Positions 34,100 to 46,387 of a stretch of DNA of 64,000 nt are shown here, piece after piece. The notes under the pieces were generated by a model, which was not told where the DNA came from, did no database searches, and worked only from the letters and a program-made list of their open reading frames with translations. The stretch lies in assembly GCF_949987515.2 (NCBI RefSeq), contig NC_082694.2, forward strand, positions 38,212,451 through 38,276,450, given 5' to 3'. A program made the translations under genes and the position numbers. The stretch comes from Delphinus delphis. Its lineage: Eukaryota; Chordata; Mammalia; Artiodactyla; Delphinidae. How positions within the stretch are numbered: the stretch's first letter is position 1; the number at the start of each line of letters is the position of its first letter.

Positions 34100-35250
34100 T
34101 GTATCAGGACACAATTGGAAACATTGGTTATATTATCACGGCTTGGACTGAAATGCCACATTTGAGAATGATGTGCATAGAATTAGATATGACCAGACAG
34201 TTTTAAGGAACTATATGGTTGATATAAAGAGCCAATGTTTACAAATCCCTCTTGGAAGTTAGCCTGGAACTTAACTTACAGGTTACCAGCCTTGCAGGTG
34301 ACTAAGGAAGGTCACTGGTGGCAAGCTCAGGAACTTTAAGACATTTAGGGGACCTCAAGAAGAGAGGAATTCACCCAAACTGATAAATTACTGCAGGTGA
34401 AGTCTGGTGGTGAGTTCTTGGCTTGGCTTTCTGGCCTCAAGAGAGTTTTAAGTCCAGCAAAGAAAAATTGAAAAGGTCTATGTGGTCAGTTATCATTCTT
34501 GCTGCCTTTATGTAAATAATTAGGCCAAATTTAATTATATTAGACTTATTTTATAAATAATGATAATCTTACTTTGCTATAATTGATCAAAATGGGGGTG
34601 ACTGTAGAAAGAAATTTTATGATTGCAGAGAGAAATATTTTTCAATAGAAAACTACAACCCAGGACTTCCCTGGTGGCACAGTGGTTAAGAATCTGCCTG
34701 CCAATGCAGGGGACGCAGGTTCGATCCCTGGTCCGGGAAGATCCCACATGCTGTGGAGCAACTAAGCCCGTGTGCCACAACTACTGAGCCTGCGCTCTAG
34801 AGCCCACAAGCCACAACTACTGAGCTCATGAGCCACAACTACTGAAGCCTGCATGACTAGAGCCCGTGCTCCACCACAAGAGAAGCCACTGCAATGAGAA
34901 GCCCACGCACCACAACGAAGAGGAGCCCCTGCTCGCCACAGCTAGAGAATGCCCACGTGCAGCAACGAAGACCCAACACAGCCAAAAATAAATAAATAAA
35001 CACATAAAATTTATTTTAAAAGCCCAATAGAACATTCCATACCTTCCCACTGAAGCCCTGAACTGACCACCACCACCCTTGTTAAATTTGATATATAAAC
35101 CTTTTATCACTGGCTATTGAGCACTCTCCCTCATGTATACCATGCAAGCTTAAATAAACTTTGTCTTTTCTCCTCTTAATCTGTCTACTGTCACAATCTG
35201 TAGGCAGCAACCACTGGACCCAAGTTGGAAAAGTTTTCTTTCAGCAACAT
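34100..35250 (+). mobile_element. Probable ERV1-type LTR with nested SINE
   Basis: Right part has a TATA-like 'gatatataaac', polyadenylation signal 'aataaa' in 'gcttaaataaactttgtc', then 'ttctcctcttaatctgtc' typical of the R-U5 part of gammaretroviral-type LTRs. Left border uncertain. Split by the SINE at 34662. No viral gene recognised. Confidence 0.55.
34662..35010 (+). mobile_element. CHR-type SINE, form L
   Basis: Head 'aggacttccctggtggcac', box B 'ggttcgatccc', five 'ccacaactactga'-type units, (AAAT)n tail. Confidence 0.95.
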
Positions 35251-35791
35251 CAAGCAATGAAACAGGAATAAAATTAAAAAATAAAAGCAATGAAACAGAA
35301 AAGATATTCTTAATATCTAGTTAATAAACATAACCTCAACACTCTGAAGACAACGAACACCCTGGAGAGTAATATTCGGCTCTAGTGGGCGCTTTCACTA
35401 ATTTATAAAGCCTCACTGACAAACCAGTGAATGCTTCACTACCCTAGCCATTTGTCATCCATTTTGTCTAGTTCTCAATTTCATATCTTTAGCCTTCTTC
35501 TTTAACTGAAAATTTCAGTCCACAACACGAACTTGTAAAGCCTTTTAAAAGAGAAAAACAGATTTTATTTACGATCTTATTCCTTCATGCTGATAGCCCA
35601 GAAGGGCACAAGCCTGAGGCAAAACTCATTTAGGGTGTGTGGTATGGGCATCCCCCGATTCTCTCTTCATAAAGCATCACTCCCATGGTCCCTCCAGGGC
35701 AGCTTTCCCAACTGTCCCACCTAGGGGATAAGCCTACTAATAAATAAAACTTATTTTTCATTCTCTGCTTCCTTCCACGTGCCACACGCAT

Positions 35792-35792
<1 letters not shown>

Positions 35793-35828
<36 letters not shown>
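35793..35828 (+). repeat. (AC)n microsatellite
   Basis: CA run of about 32 bp after 'cacgcatg'. Confidence 0.95.
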
Positions 35829-35830
<2 letters not shown>

Positions 35831-37925
35831 TCTCAAATCCATTTTGTTTTTACATGTAGTTGATGTTTAAACAGGACTTAGGTATTTTAGTATTATACCA
35901 AAAAAGAAAAATGAACGTTTGTTCCCTTGTTTTTCTTTGCTCCTTAGATGTAGTGCCAATCTCTGCAAAGTTTATGGTGAACTAAGGACTGAAAAGGGAG
36001 CAGAGAACAGAAAGCCAATAGGTCTTTTATTTGTCTGTCTCACTTGTGCTCCATGCATGGAATATAGCTGCCTATTTTACTATTGAAGGGTCTGTAAAAC
36101 ATGGGTGGTATCTGAATCTCCTGGTCATTCAGACAACCAAAATAACAGCAAGGAAATGCCAGGAATAAGAGTACTGTTTTATAGAAATCCACTTGTGGCC
36201 TTCATATACATTTTATCCAAAGACCTTTCCAGATGTAGACATTACTGTCAGAGAAGAATTAAAGATGTCATTAGAGAAAGAAAGAGAGATTTGTAGCCAA
36301 TTTGAAAAAGAGGACAAGGCCTCCAAAGTTGGCAGGGTTTGCTGAAAGGGTGGTTTTAATTCCCATCAATGTCAAATTCCCAAAGTTAAATAGTAAGAGA
36401 AACATGCAGGTTACCTGGAGTTTCTATATATAATGGATAAAAGAAAATTTTAAATCATCAACAAATGGAGAAAGGTGCTGTTAAAGGGATGATTTGTTTT
36501 ATTTATAATCTACTAAACTTGAACTTGAAAATAACAACATAATCAAATGTGATTATTCACACTGAAATCTAGGGCTTTATTCCAGGAAAACCAAGAGGCT
36601 AATTTTGGGGATCCAGACATGTAGTCTGCCTCTGGAACTCTACCAGTAGACCCCAAGATATTGACATAGAACAGAACGACAAAAAGAGGGGTATCTGACA
36701 AAACAAAGACCCCAAAGCTATGAGTATTTCACTTATCTACATTACAAATTTAAACGTTTAGTTATTCATTTATCAAGTGCTTGAGTACCCCTGTTGTTCA
36801 AGCCAGAGAGCTTGACGATAAAGACCATGGGGTCTTTCAAGGGTCTTAGACACAACTGGGATAAAAATCCTGCAGTGTTCAGCTACATCCCCATATGCCA
36901 AGTTCCTTTGGCACATATCTTCCCAAAATTTTAATTCCCCAGGTTGCCTTTCCTAACTTAACAATGCTTTTCACCAAGACTTCTGGAATTTATCCAGTTG
37001 TTGATCAAGTCTCCTACACCCTTAGCATACTTGAAACTTCGTTCTTCTCCAAAGAACCCTAAAGACACACACCCCCTCAACTCTCTCTGCCCCAATTAAA
37101 GCAACGAACCAATTATTAACTCTGTAGATAACTTAAGTCTCCAGGTAACACCTCTTAGAAAGAAGTGTCTTGAATGATGGATACGAATATTTTGGTCAAT
37201 GAAGAGGTGAGCTAAACCATAAGATGACAAAAAAAAAAAAAAAAAAGCTTTCTGGATTATATAGCAGTCTCTTAGAAGTTTACTTAGATTGTCCTCTGAG
37301 AGACTGACCAGTTCCGAATGCCAGGACAAAAGAGAAAGCGTCTGTATAGCATCAATGCTGAATTCTAGTCACTCTCCAAATTCTGCCATGTAAAGAGGAC
37401 TGTCCTGGGAGTTGGCTGGTTTCCTCTATAACTCCTATTTTTCTTGAACTCCAATAGCAGCCATCTGGAATTTTAATAACATGTAGTCACGCTTATATAG
37501 ATAAGGTGGTATCCGTGAAAAAGCCAATACATGACAAATTCCTTTTCCAAAACTGAAAATTTTAGTTAGCACCTTAGGATATTGAAAAAACATATTAAAA
37601 AGCCCCCAGCTGCATATGACTTAGCTTCTTACAAGACTGTTATCATTGTGTCTAAAAGCTTATTCCACTGCAGATGGACATGACTCTCAAAGACAAATAA
37701 CTAAAACCTAACTTTATAAAGAGGAAAGTCTTACTTGTACATTACTTATGCAAATGTTTATGTTTAATTTAAAAAACACTAACTCTGTAACTGGTCTCTT
37801 CTTTTAGCTGTGGAGGACCCTTGTAATATATTCTGTATCCACTGGATCTAAATACAGATCCCTGAAGTAAATGACTTTTCTGAAGGAGTAAAGAGAATTA
37901 ACACTTTACCACATAGCAGGATTTT
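35829..37925. other. SINE-free intronic DNA
   Basis: About 2 kb with no repeat that I recognise apart from an A-run at 37230-37246. No coding frame stands out. Confidence 0.5.
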
Positions 37926-37927
37926 AA

Positions 37928-38160
37928 TATAATAATAGCTATGATTATTAAATACAAACCATATGCCAAGCACCATTTAGGAGTTTTACATATAGTATCA
38001 CATATATTACTAATTCTAGCTGAATTATAAATATTTTTCTTATTCTGTATATGAAGAAACTGAGGCTCAGAAAGATTAAGCAACTCACCCAACTTAACTA
38101 GTAAACTGTAATACTGGGAATTTTAACTAAAGTCTTCTGCCTCCTAAATCCTATTATTTC
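37928..38160 (-). mobile_element. MIR SINE
   Basis: 'aataatagctatgattatta', 'tatgccaagcaccatttagg', 'gaagaaactgaggctcag' and 'cttaactagtaaactgtaa' are MIR in reverse, nearly full length. Confidence 0.85.
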
Positions 38161-38482
38161 CAGAGTAATAAACTGTCTCCTAAAATGCACAAACTCACTA
38201 AAATGGTCCAAACCTCATTTTCAGTAACCAACAGAATGATTTCTTCTTTTAAGCAGGAAGATGGGAATTGCTGACATTTCTTTGTACTTATTGTTCCCCA
38301 AATATCCCAGGATCTTTTACATCTCAATGCTCTGGTTCAAGGTGCTTCTGGTTGTGATATCCTCTACAACCCCATCTTTTCTCCAACTCCTTTAGAACAC
38401 AGCGCAGGAAACTAGTGGTTTCCTTCTGTTTATCTACATAGTTCCATTTTTATATCTGTTATGTGTGATTAAAACTACAGAT

Positions 38483-38660
38483 TAAGGAGTCAAAATAACC
38501 TGTGTTCAGTACTAACTCTTTCCACTTCCCTAAGTAAGATCTTGGGCAAGTCAGTCATCCACTCTAAGCCTCAATTTTGTCATTTCTGGTATAGAGATAA
38601 GATTATCTCCCCTGCTGGATTGTAGTGAGGATTAAATGAGGAACTCGGAACAAAATATCC
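38483..38660 (+). mobile_element. MIR SINE
   Basis: 'gatcttgggcaagtcagtca', 'taagcctcaattttgtcatt' and 'tagtgaggattaaatgagg' are MIR in forward orientation. Confidence 0.8.
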
Positions 38661-39960
38661 TATGTATCCTCTATAGCACACTTTTCCAGGCTATCAGATT
38701 CTAGTCCAGTTAAATGACTTGGAGCTACTTAGCAACTCTTCGTAAGTGGTATACTACTGATAGATATGTAAATTATGTCCTGTCAAATAGTAATTTAATT
38801 GACATCCCCCCTCCTTCCTAGGGGAGTGGGGAAAAAATCTAGTTTTGCCTAGTCTCAATTTACAATTCATACCATGCCTTTACATCACATTAATTTGTGC
38901 TGCTTTGATTCTTCCTTTGAATGGGTTGTATCTGTCTGGTTGTCTCACATAATATGAGTAAAATTAATTCTTTAACGTGTGTTCATTTTTGTTTTTGTAG
39001 GAGGGTAACAATTTGACTTTTTTGGAAAATTACATTTTAACAGTACTATCATCATCATTATCACGACAACTCCCAATCTTGATCTTTTCTAAACTCCATA
39101 TTCCTTATATTCAAGCCCACTAGAATATTCACTTGAATGTCCCAATAAATGGTTTTCTTTACTTAGAAAACTTGTTCCTCCTTATAGTAAGTAGCCAGTC
39201 TCCAAGATGACCCACAATGATTCTGTCTCTCCAGACTTTTTGAAGAGTCTAGGGTGGTTGTTTTGCAAAATTACTCATTAGAGTAGGTTTATGATTTTGG
39301 GGCAGAAATATCATATATGAGGCAGAGCTGTCAATTTGTCTATTGACGATGCTGAGTTTGATCATTTGATTAAGGTGGTATCCATTATTGACTCTCAATG
39401 CTTCTGTTGCTAGGCATTCTCATCCACTAACGCTACCTAGCGTCTATTTCTCCACCTCTGACTATATTTATCCCAAGTCTTTTCTAGCCTCTCCAGACTC
39501 CAAATCCTCCTTCCTACCCCTCAGTCTCTGCAGGGAATCTATGTCCTACTTCATTACTAAAATCCAAAAATGACTCCCTCAACCTCATCTCTACTTCTGA
39601 TTTTCCTTACAGATATAACAACCAAATGCAATGTTGTGGTCTATGATCAGATCCTGGTTTGAATAAACCAGCAATAAAAGACATTTCTGGGAGCAATTAG
39701 GGGACCAGTGAATATTAAGGAATTATTGTTACTTGTGTTGGTCGTATAATCATATTGTGTTATGTAGTTTAGAGACACACACTAAAGTTAAAGTGAAATA
39801 TCATGGCATATACTTTAAAGTACTCCAGGAAAAAAAAAAGGAAAGAAAATATTTAAAAATATTAACAATTGATAAATTAGGTGAAGGGTTATTACTATTC
39901 TCTACTTTTCTTACGTTTGAACATTTTCATAATAACTCAAAGTTTTGTTTCTATCTTTAA
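38661..39960. other. Intronic DNA without recognised feature
   Basis: Apparently unique; one tract 'atcatcatcattatc' near 39047. No gene found. Confidence 0.5.
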
Positions 39961-39964
39961 AAAA

Positions 39965-40095
39965 AACTGAAGCACAGATTAAGTGACTGGCTCAAGATCA
40001 CAAGCCGTAAATGGGATTTAATCAACTAGGATTCTAACCCAGTCAAGGCTCCAAGTCCGGGCCCTCAGCTTCTTGTGCTACACTGTCTCTTGTTC
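39965..40095 (-). mobile_element. MIR SINE fragment
   Basis: 'ctgaagcacagattaagtga', 'ctcaagatcacaagccgtaa' and 'ggattctaacccagtcaagg' are reverse MIR. Confidence 0.75.
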
Positions 40096-40164
40096 CATGG
40101 ATCACAGTTTGTGAGCCACTAGTACTTGGGGTGGAGGAAAAAGGAAGATAGAGGCACAGCAGAG

Positions 40165-40240
40165 ATTAACAAATTTATATATGTAAAGCACTTAAAACAG
40201 TGCCTGGCATATAGTAAGAACTATGTAAGTGTTAACTATT
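40165..40240 (+). mobile_element. MIR SINE 3' fragment
   Basis: 'taaagcacttaaaacagtgc' and 'ctggcatatagtaagaac' are the MIR 3' part. Confidence 0.7.
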
Positions 40241-41494
40241 ATAGACCACCTCTTCCACAGAAAACTATTACGGTTGCTATGGTGTGGGGGGTCGGGGAGA
40301 AGAGCTTCCATGGACTGAATACGGTTGAGAAACCCTAAGTCAAAGAAAGTCAAACATGTTTCTCTGTGCAGAATGTCTTTGTGTCTTTAATATGTTAACA
40401 CCCATTTCCAAGAAAGAAATCTAGTATGTGGCATTTTCCACTTCTAATTGATCACTAAATGCTTTTTTTCTTCCAAAAAAATAACCTGAGGTACTGATAT
40501 TCTGTGGGACAAGCTTTAGGATTCCCTGATTTACATGAAGAAATCAGGTTCTCCACAATAAGGCAACATTTTATTTCAATGGTTAGAGAAAAAGAATCAA
40601 ATGATAAATCCAAACATTTTCCTGGACAAACACAATGTTCACTTTCAAATGTTTGTTATCAGTATGCCTAACGAACAGTCTTTCTGAAGTTTGCTAACAT
40701 TTATGACTACTGGCTCCATCTATATCCCTCTCCAAGGTTGAGTATCATGAGATCTCATGTCGTCTACCTGAGATTCAAGTCTTCTCTTTCCTACCTGTGC
40801 ACCATGAGAACTCTCCTCCCTGCTGATAAGTCAGTCCACTCTCCTCTCCTCTCCCCACACAAAACAGGTCTCTTATAAAAAAGAAAAATATAATTTTGAT
40901 GTACTAAGAAAATGAGACGGCAATCCTCACCATCTAACTGGTGAGCACTCCCCTCCTTACTTCCTGCAATGCAGTTCTTATAAAAGCAAAATCTTTATTT
41001 TAAATTTTGAATCTCTTTCTCTTGCAACATGACTTAGCACATAAGTGATATATAATTTGTTATATATTTTGTTTGCTGCTGATATAATTTGTTTTCAAGT
41101 CTTATTTTTGCTTTGTTTGAAGAAAAACATAATCAAGGAGAACATTTGTCAAGTTTCAAAGGAACCTAACAGAATACATGTAAGAGTGGAATTTAAGAAT
41201 TTTAAGGTGAGAAGTCATTTAGCAATCTGAATTACCGACCCATGGGTATGGTATTTTAGGTATTTTAAGAATCATTAATGTTTTAAATATACAAAGTCAT
41301 TAAAATTCATGGTAGTCCACATTCTACTTCTTATCAAATTGCCATATTTATGGAATATAATCAAACATAAAGAAAAAAATGACCAAGTTTAAGAAAAGAT
41401 TTTATAAATGTGTACCTAACAAAAACAAATGTCACAAAGATGCAACAAAAGGCCTGGATTATAACTAAAATCAACTCAAATATTAAAAATTTAA
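40241..41494. other. Intronic DNA without recognised feature
   Basis: No repeat or frame supported. Confidence 0.5.
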
Positions 41495-41498
41495 CACA

Positions 41499-41681
41499 CA
41501 TCCTGGAGCTGTCGGCATGAGGGTGGCCTGGCCGGGGCTCCGACTGTAGCTGTGTCAGCATGTTATGATGCCGTCTCATACCAACCTGGATACTGGAATC
41601 CCCAGTAGTAAAGTGAAATACTCAAGGCTCTCCAACACAGACGATGGCTACATTGACCTTCAGTTTAAGAAAAGCCCTCCT
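41499..41681 (+). pseudogene. TMEM230: TMEM230-like retrocopy fragment, 3' end missing
   Basis: From ATG at 41565 the frame reads [20 protein letters not shown] then [19 protein letters not shown], which I recognise as the N-terminus of TMEM230, a two-pass endosomal/synaptic-vesicle membrane protein of about 120 residues. Both transmembrane helices are absent: after codon 39 a CHR SINE starts and the coding sequence does not return behind it. The 65 bp before the ATG are GC-rich in an AT-rich setting, as expected of a 5' UTR. It lies on the plus strand, antisense to COMMD1, with no GT donor at the break, so a truncated processed copy is likelier than a real exon. A remaining doubt is whether the break coincides with a native exon edge. 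Confidence 0.75.
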
Positions 41682-42010
41682 GGGCTTCCCTGGTGGTGCA
41701 GTGGTTAAGAATCCATCTGCCAATGCAGGGGACATGGGTTTGAGCCCTGGTCCGTGAAGATCCCACATGCCTTGGAGCAACTAAGTCCGTGCGCCACAAC
41801 TACTGAGCCTGCACTCTAGAGCCTGTGAGCCACAACTACTGAGCCTGAGTGCCACAACTACTGAAACCCACGTGCCTAGAGCCCATGCTCCACAACAAGA
41901 AAAGGCCGGCAATGAAGAGTAGCCCCCACTCGCCGCAACTACAGAAAGTCCACGTGCAGCAACAGAGACCCAACGCAGCCAAAAATAAAAATAAATAAAT
42001 AAATTTATAA
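41682..42010 (+). mobile_element. CHR-type SINE, form L, abutting TMEM230 fragment
   Basis: Head 'gggcttccctggtggtgc', repeated 'ccacaactactga' units, (AAAT)n tail. No convincing TSD ('aaagccctcct' versus 'aaagtttccttct'), so the insertion may have come with a deletion. Confidence 0.93.
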
Positions 42011-42239
42011 AGTTTCCTTCTAGCTCTTCTTTATATGCATATATGATTTGTGATTCTAGTGATAGTCAGAGTATAAATATATACTAAAGCAAAGTAAACA
42101 TTTAGACACTTAAGACTCTTTGGCAATCGCAATTAGATTCTATTCTGATATATTGTCTGTCATGAAAGATATTTAATAACACTTTCACACAATCAAGCAG
42201 TCCCTAGAATTTTCAGAAACAAACCACCAAATCAAAAAG

Positions 42240-43068
42240 TAACAGCAATGCACCCATTACAATGGATAAAATCCAGAACACTGACACACCAAATGCTGGC
42301 AAAGATGTGAAGTGATGTAAAATTTCAGTCATTGCTGTTGGGAATGCAAAATACTACAGCCTCTCTGAAAGACAGTTTGGTGTTTCTTATAATACCAAAC
42401 ATACTCCAAAACAAACAAACAAACAAACAAAAAACATACTTTTAACCATACGATCCAGCAACTGCACTCCTTGGTATTTACCCAAATGAGCTGAAAACTT
42501 ATGTCCACACAGAAAACTGCACAAGGATATTTATAGTAGCTTTATTCATAATTGCCAAAACTTGGAAGCAACAAATATGTCCTTCAGCAGCTGAATGGAT
42601 AAACTGTGGCATATCCACACAATGCAATATTATTCAATACAAAAAAGAAATGAGCTTTCAAGCCGTGAAAAGACATGGAGGAAACTTAAATGAATATTAC
42701 TAAGTGAAAGAAGCCAATCTGAAAAGGCTATACACTCTATGATTCCAATTATAAGACATTCTAGAAAAGGCAAAACCATGGAGACAAAAATAAATAAATA
42801 AATAAAATTTTAAAACAGTGGTTGCCAAGGAGAAGAGGGAGGGAGAGATGAACAAGTGAGCCCTAATGTAAACTATGGTCTCTGGGTGATAATGATGTGC
42901 CAGTGTAGGTTCATCTATTGTAACAAATGTACCATTCTGGAGGGGATATGGAGAATAGAGGAGGCTGTGCCTATGTGGGAGCAGGAAGTATATGAGAACT
43001 CTCTGTACTTTCTGCTGTAAACTTAAAACTGCTCTAAAAAATTAAATCTATTTACATTTTTTAAAAAG
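42240..43068 (+). mobile_element. Old LINE-1 ORF2 end and 3' UTR
   Basis: 'atgctggcaaagatgtgaag', 'tacgatccagcaactgcact', 'caaaacttggaagcaacaaa', 'cagtggttgccaaggagaag' and 'gtaacaaatgtaccattctg' in order: ORF2 C-terminus then L1M 3' UTR. Contains (AAAC)n at about 42411-42436. No intact frame. Confidence 0.8.
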
Positions 43069-43170
43069 TAACAGTACTGTGTTTCAGTGATCTTAGCTAC
43101 TATAAAGAAAATGAAATGCATGTTTTCATATTAGGAGACATATGTGGTCAAAAGAAAAATTTTAGTCTCT

Positions 43171-43488
43171 GTTTTTTTTTTTGGCTGCATTGGGTCTTTG
43201 TTGCTGCACACGGGCTTTTTCTTCCTCTAGCTGCAGCAAGCGGGGGCTACTCTTCGTTGTGGTACGCGGGCTTCTCACTGCAGTGGCTTCTCTTGTTGCA
43301 GAGCACGGGCCCTAGGTGCGTGGGCTTCAGTAGTTGTGGCTCTTGGGTTCTAGAGCGCAGGCTCAGTAGCTGTGGCACATGGGCTTAGTTGCTCTGCGGG
43401 ATGTGGGATCTTCCCAGACCAGGGCTCGAACCCATGACCCCTGCATTGGCAGGCGGATTCTTAACCACTGAGCCACCAGGGAAGTCCC
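43171..43488 (-). mobile_element. CHR-type SINE, form L
   Basis: T-run and 'ggctgcattgggtctttg' at left, head complement 'ccaccagggaagtccc' at right. TSD around 'ttagtct.tgtttttt' at 43162 and 43489. Confidence 0.94.
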
Positions 43489-43494
43489 TTAGTC

Positions 43495-43818
43495 TTGTTT
43501 TTTAAGGGGAACAGGAGACAGAGTTGTTTCGCCAGAGCGGACGCTGTTACCTACTTCTTTAGTCAAAAGATAAGAACAAGCCAGTATCGCCACTCAAACA
43601 CATGTCCAACTCCCGTTCTGTTTACTGCTTGCTCTCCCTGTGCAAAAAACAACTTGGATTTGGTAGACTTCAGAATGAGGACATTCCACAGCTTTTGATT
43701 ATGTGAATCTGAAAATGTCAAGTTCATTAGCTAAAAGATTCTGATGGCTATTAATTTCTCAAGAAGCAGTTTATACATAAACTAAACGGTAAGCATGAAG
43801 ATTAATTTCCTCTTCAAA
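43495..43818. other. Intronic DNA without recognised feature
   Basis: Short frame only. Nothing supported. Confidence 0.45.
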
Positions 43819-43819
43819 C

Positions 43820-44213
43820 ATGAATAACAATTTATGGCTCCCCTAAATTCATATGTTGAAGCCCTAACCTCCAATGCAATAATCTGCAGATGGGGCCTTT
43901 GGGAGGTAATTAAGGTTAGATGAGGTGATGAGGGTAGGGCCCTCATAATGGAATTAGTGCCTTTATAAGACAAGACACCAGAGAGTTTATCCTCTCTCTC
44001 CCTGCATGCATGCACAAAGAACAGTTTATGTGAGCACACAGTGAAATGGCAGTGTCTATAAGCCAAAAAAGGACTCAGAATGAAACCTACCTTGCTGGCA
44101 CCTTGATCTTAGACTTCCCAGGCTCCAGAACTGTGAGAAATAAATTTCTATTGTTTAAGCCTCCCAGTTTATGGTATTTTGTTATGGCAGCCAAAGCAGG
44201 CTAAGACATAGTG
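43820..44213 (+). mobile_element. MaLR (MLT1/MST-type) solo LTR
   Basis: 'aaattcatatgttgaagccc', 'ggggcctttgggaggtaatt', 'ccttgatcttagacttccc', 'agaactgtgagaaataaatt' and 'gtattttgttatggcagcc' in order, nearly complete, with the 'aataaa' signal at about 44139. No internal viral sequence next to it. Confidence 0.9.
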
Positions 44214-44310
44214 GACACTAAAAGCAATTCTAATGGCTTGCCCCAATTAGAGCCTGATCCAAACCAATGACTCAGGCCCAATACTTACAGATTTATACCC
44301 ATTAATTTTT

Positions 44311-44635
44311 TTTAAATTTTTAAATTTATTTTTGGCTGCGTTGGGTCTTCACTGCTGCACGTGGACTTTTTTCTCTAGTTGCAGCAAGTGGGGGTTACTC
44401 TTCGTTGTGGTGTGTGGGCTTCTCATTGTGGTGGCATCTCTTGTTGTGGAGCACTGGCTCTAGGCATGTGGGCTTCAGTAGTTGTGGCTCTCGGGCTCTA
44501 GGGCGCAGGCTCAGTAGTTGTGATGCACAGGCTTAGTTGCTACACGGCATGTGGGTTCTTCCCAGATCAGGGCTCAAACCCGTGTCCCCTGCATTGGCAG
44601 GCAGATTCTTAACCACTGAGCCACCAGGAAGTCCC
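44311..44635 (-). mobile_element. CHR-type SINE, form L
   Basis: 'ttttggctgcgttgggtc' at left, head complement 'gccaccaggaagtcc' at right. TSD 'cccattaattttt' at 44298-44310 and 44636-44648. Confidence 0.94.
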
Positions 44636-44643
44636 CCCATTAA

Positions 44644-44806
44644 TTTTTTTTTTTTTGCTCTCACTGTTGTGGCCTCTCCCGTTGCAGAGCACAGGCTCCA
44701 GACGCGCAGGCTCAGCAGCCATGGCTCACGGACCTAGCCGCTCCGCGGCATGTGGGATCTTCCTGGTCCGGGGCACAAACCCGTGTCCCCTACATCAGGG
44801 GATTAA
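44644..44806 (-). mobile_element. CHR-type SINE, form S, head-truncated
   Basis: T-run shared with the TSD of the previous SINE, then 'gctctcactgttgtggcc' to 'gtgtcccctacatcagggg'. The tRNA-like head (box A side) is missing. Confidence 0.9.
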
Positions 44807-44849
44807 AATAAAATAAATAAACACTTCAATTCTGATTAAAATAAATACT

Positions 44850-45726
44850 TCAATTCTGCATTACCTGTCATCCACTCTACCTACCTAGTCAGAGAAAATT
44901 AATGACTATGACTAACCTGATGGAGTGTTAAAGGGTTTACAATTTAATAATGAAAAAATCTTGACAGATATTCTATGAAAAGTGGTGTTTTCTGTTTCAA
45001 ATCCACTAATCAAGCCAGCTTTCAAATCTTAATATTCTAAATGCCTGAAAGAACAGCCTAGTATCTGCTTCTGCAAAGATCTCTTGAGGCTAGATATCTT
45101 GGAAGCAATTTGCTGCTTTCTATATTACCCTAGTCTAATTTCAGAACATTATATTAGGATTATATTAAATTACACTGTTACTCAACAAAAAGATCTACAA
45201 TTTTAGTGATTCTGGAACAAATTAAGACGGTTAATTCAGAAATCATGCAAAGTCAATAGTGATTCTATGAATTTGATTCTAATCATTTTCCTCCAAACAG
45301 AGGTTTACCCCCACCTTAACCTTCTCCTACATAGGTAATATACAATCTTTGGCCAGATGTCTATACGGGATCTTTAAAAGTAATTATAGTTAATAGTATC
45401 TCTGGAATTGCTCCACATTTGTTTATTTTAATCAAATTCAAGTTGCATAAAACTGCAACAGGGGAAAAAATTAAACTTCACAAACTTCTGAAAGATAATA
45501 AAATAGCCACAAAGCTACAAAAAATAGGAGGGAAACAGAACCAAAAAAACAGACTAAGAATTTAAGATTCTGTCTTCAGGGCAAATCTTTAGAATACTTC
45601 CTGCATTGGCCCAGATTCCTCCAAAAACATAATCCCATGTCATTGTTAAACACCAAAAATTACCAAGTTTTCTAATGTCATAATATGAAACATTATAAGC
45701 CAAGACCTGGTCATTTTCTGTATTAA
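44850..45726. other. Intronic DNA without recognised feature
   Basis: Nothing supported. Confidence 0.45.
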
Positions 45727-45736
45727 AAAGGCTATA

Positions 45737-45946
45737 GGGACTTCTCTGGTGGCGCAGTGGATAAGATTCCACACTCCCAATGCAGGAGGCCCAGGTTCAA
45801 TCCCTGGTCAGGGAACTAGTTACCACATGCATGCCGAAACTAAGAGTTCGCATGCCACAACTAAGGAGCCCATGAGCTGCAACTAAGGAGCCCACCTGCC
45901 ACAACAAAGACCTGGCAAAACCAAATAAATAAATAATATATTTTTT
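45737..45946 (+). mobile_element. CHR-type SINE, form I
   Basis: Head 'gggacttctctggtggcgc', box B 'ggttcaatccc', 'aactaagagttcgcatgcc'. TSD 'aaaggctata' at 45727-45736 and 45947-45956. Confidence 0.94.
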
Positions 45947-46342
45947 AAAGGCTATAAACCTAATTACTATCTCCTACATTTCTTCTTGTGCAGTCTGTTA
46001 TTAAAGTGGTAACAAATATAATTTTCAAGTCCAAACACTCTACAGAACACATTATAAGAAAAAAATTGTAAAGTTAAATAAGGGTTCAAAAAAACCTAAT
46101 TTTCCAGTTTGTACCTATATAATGAAGAAAACATAGTAAGTTAATAAAAGAAACAAAGGAAGCAGTAGCACTGCCAATTTTGGACAGCTTCTTAGATACC
46201 AAGATGAAAAAAATTCATGCAAAACAGGTAAGTAAACCAATGTTCACAGCAGCATTATTTATAATTGGCAAGGTATGGAACCTAAGTGCCCACCAACAGA
46301 TGAATGGATAAAGAAGATGTGGTATATACATATCTGTGTGTG

Positions 46343-46347
<5 letters not shown>

Positions 46348-46382
<35 letters not shown>
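46348..46382 (+). repeat. (AC)n microsatellite inside L1
   Basis: CA run of about 34 bp flanked by 'gtgtgtgtata' and 'atacactgca'. Confidence 0.95.
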
Positions 46383-46387
<5 letters not shown>

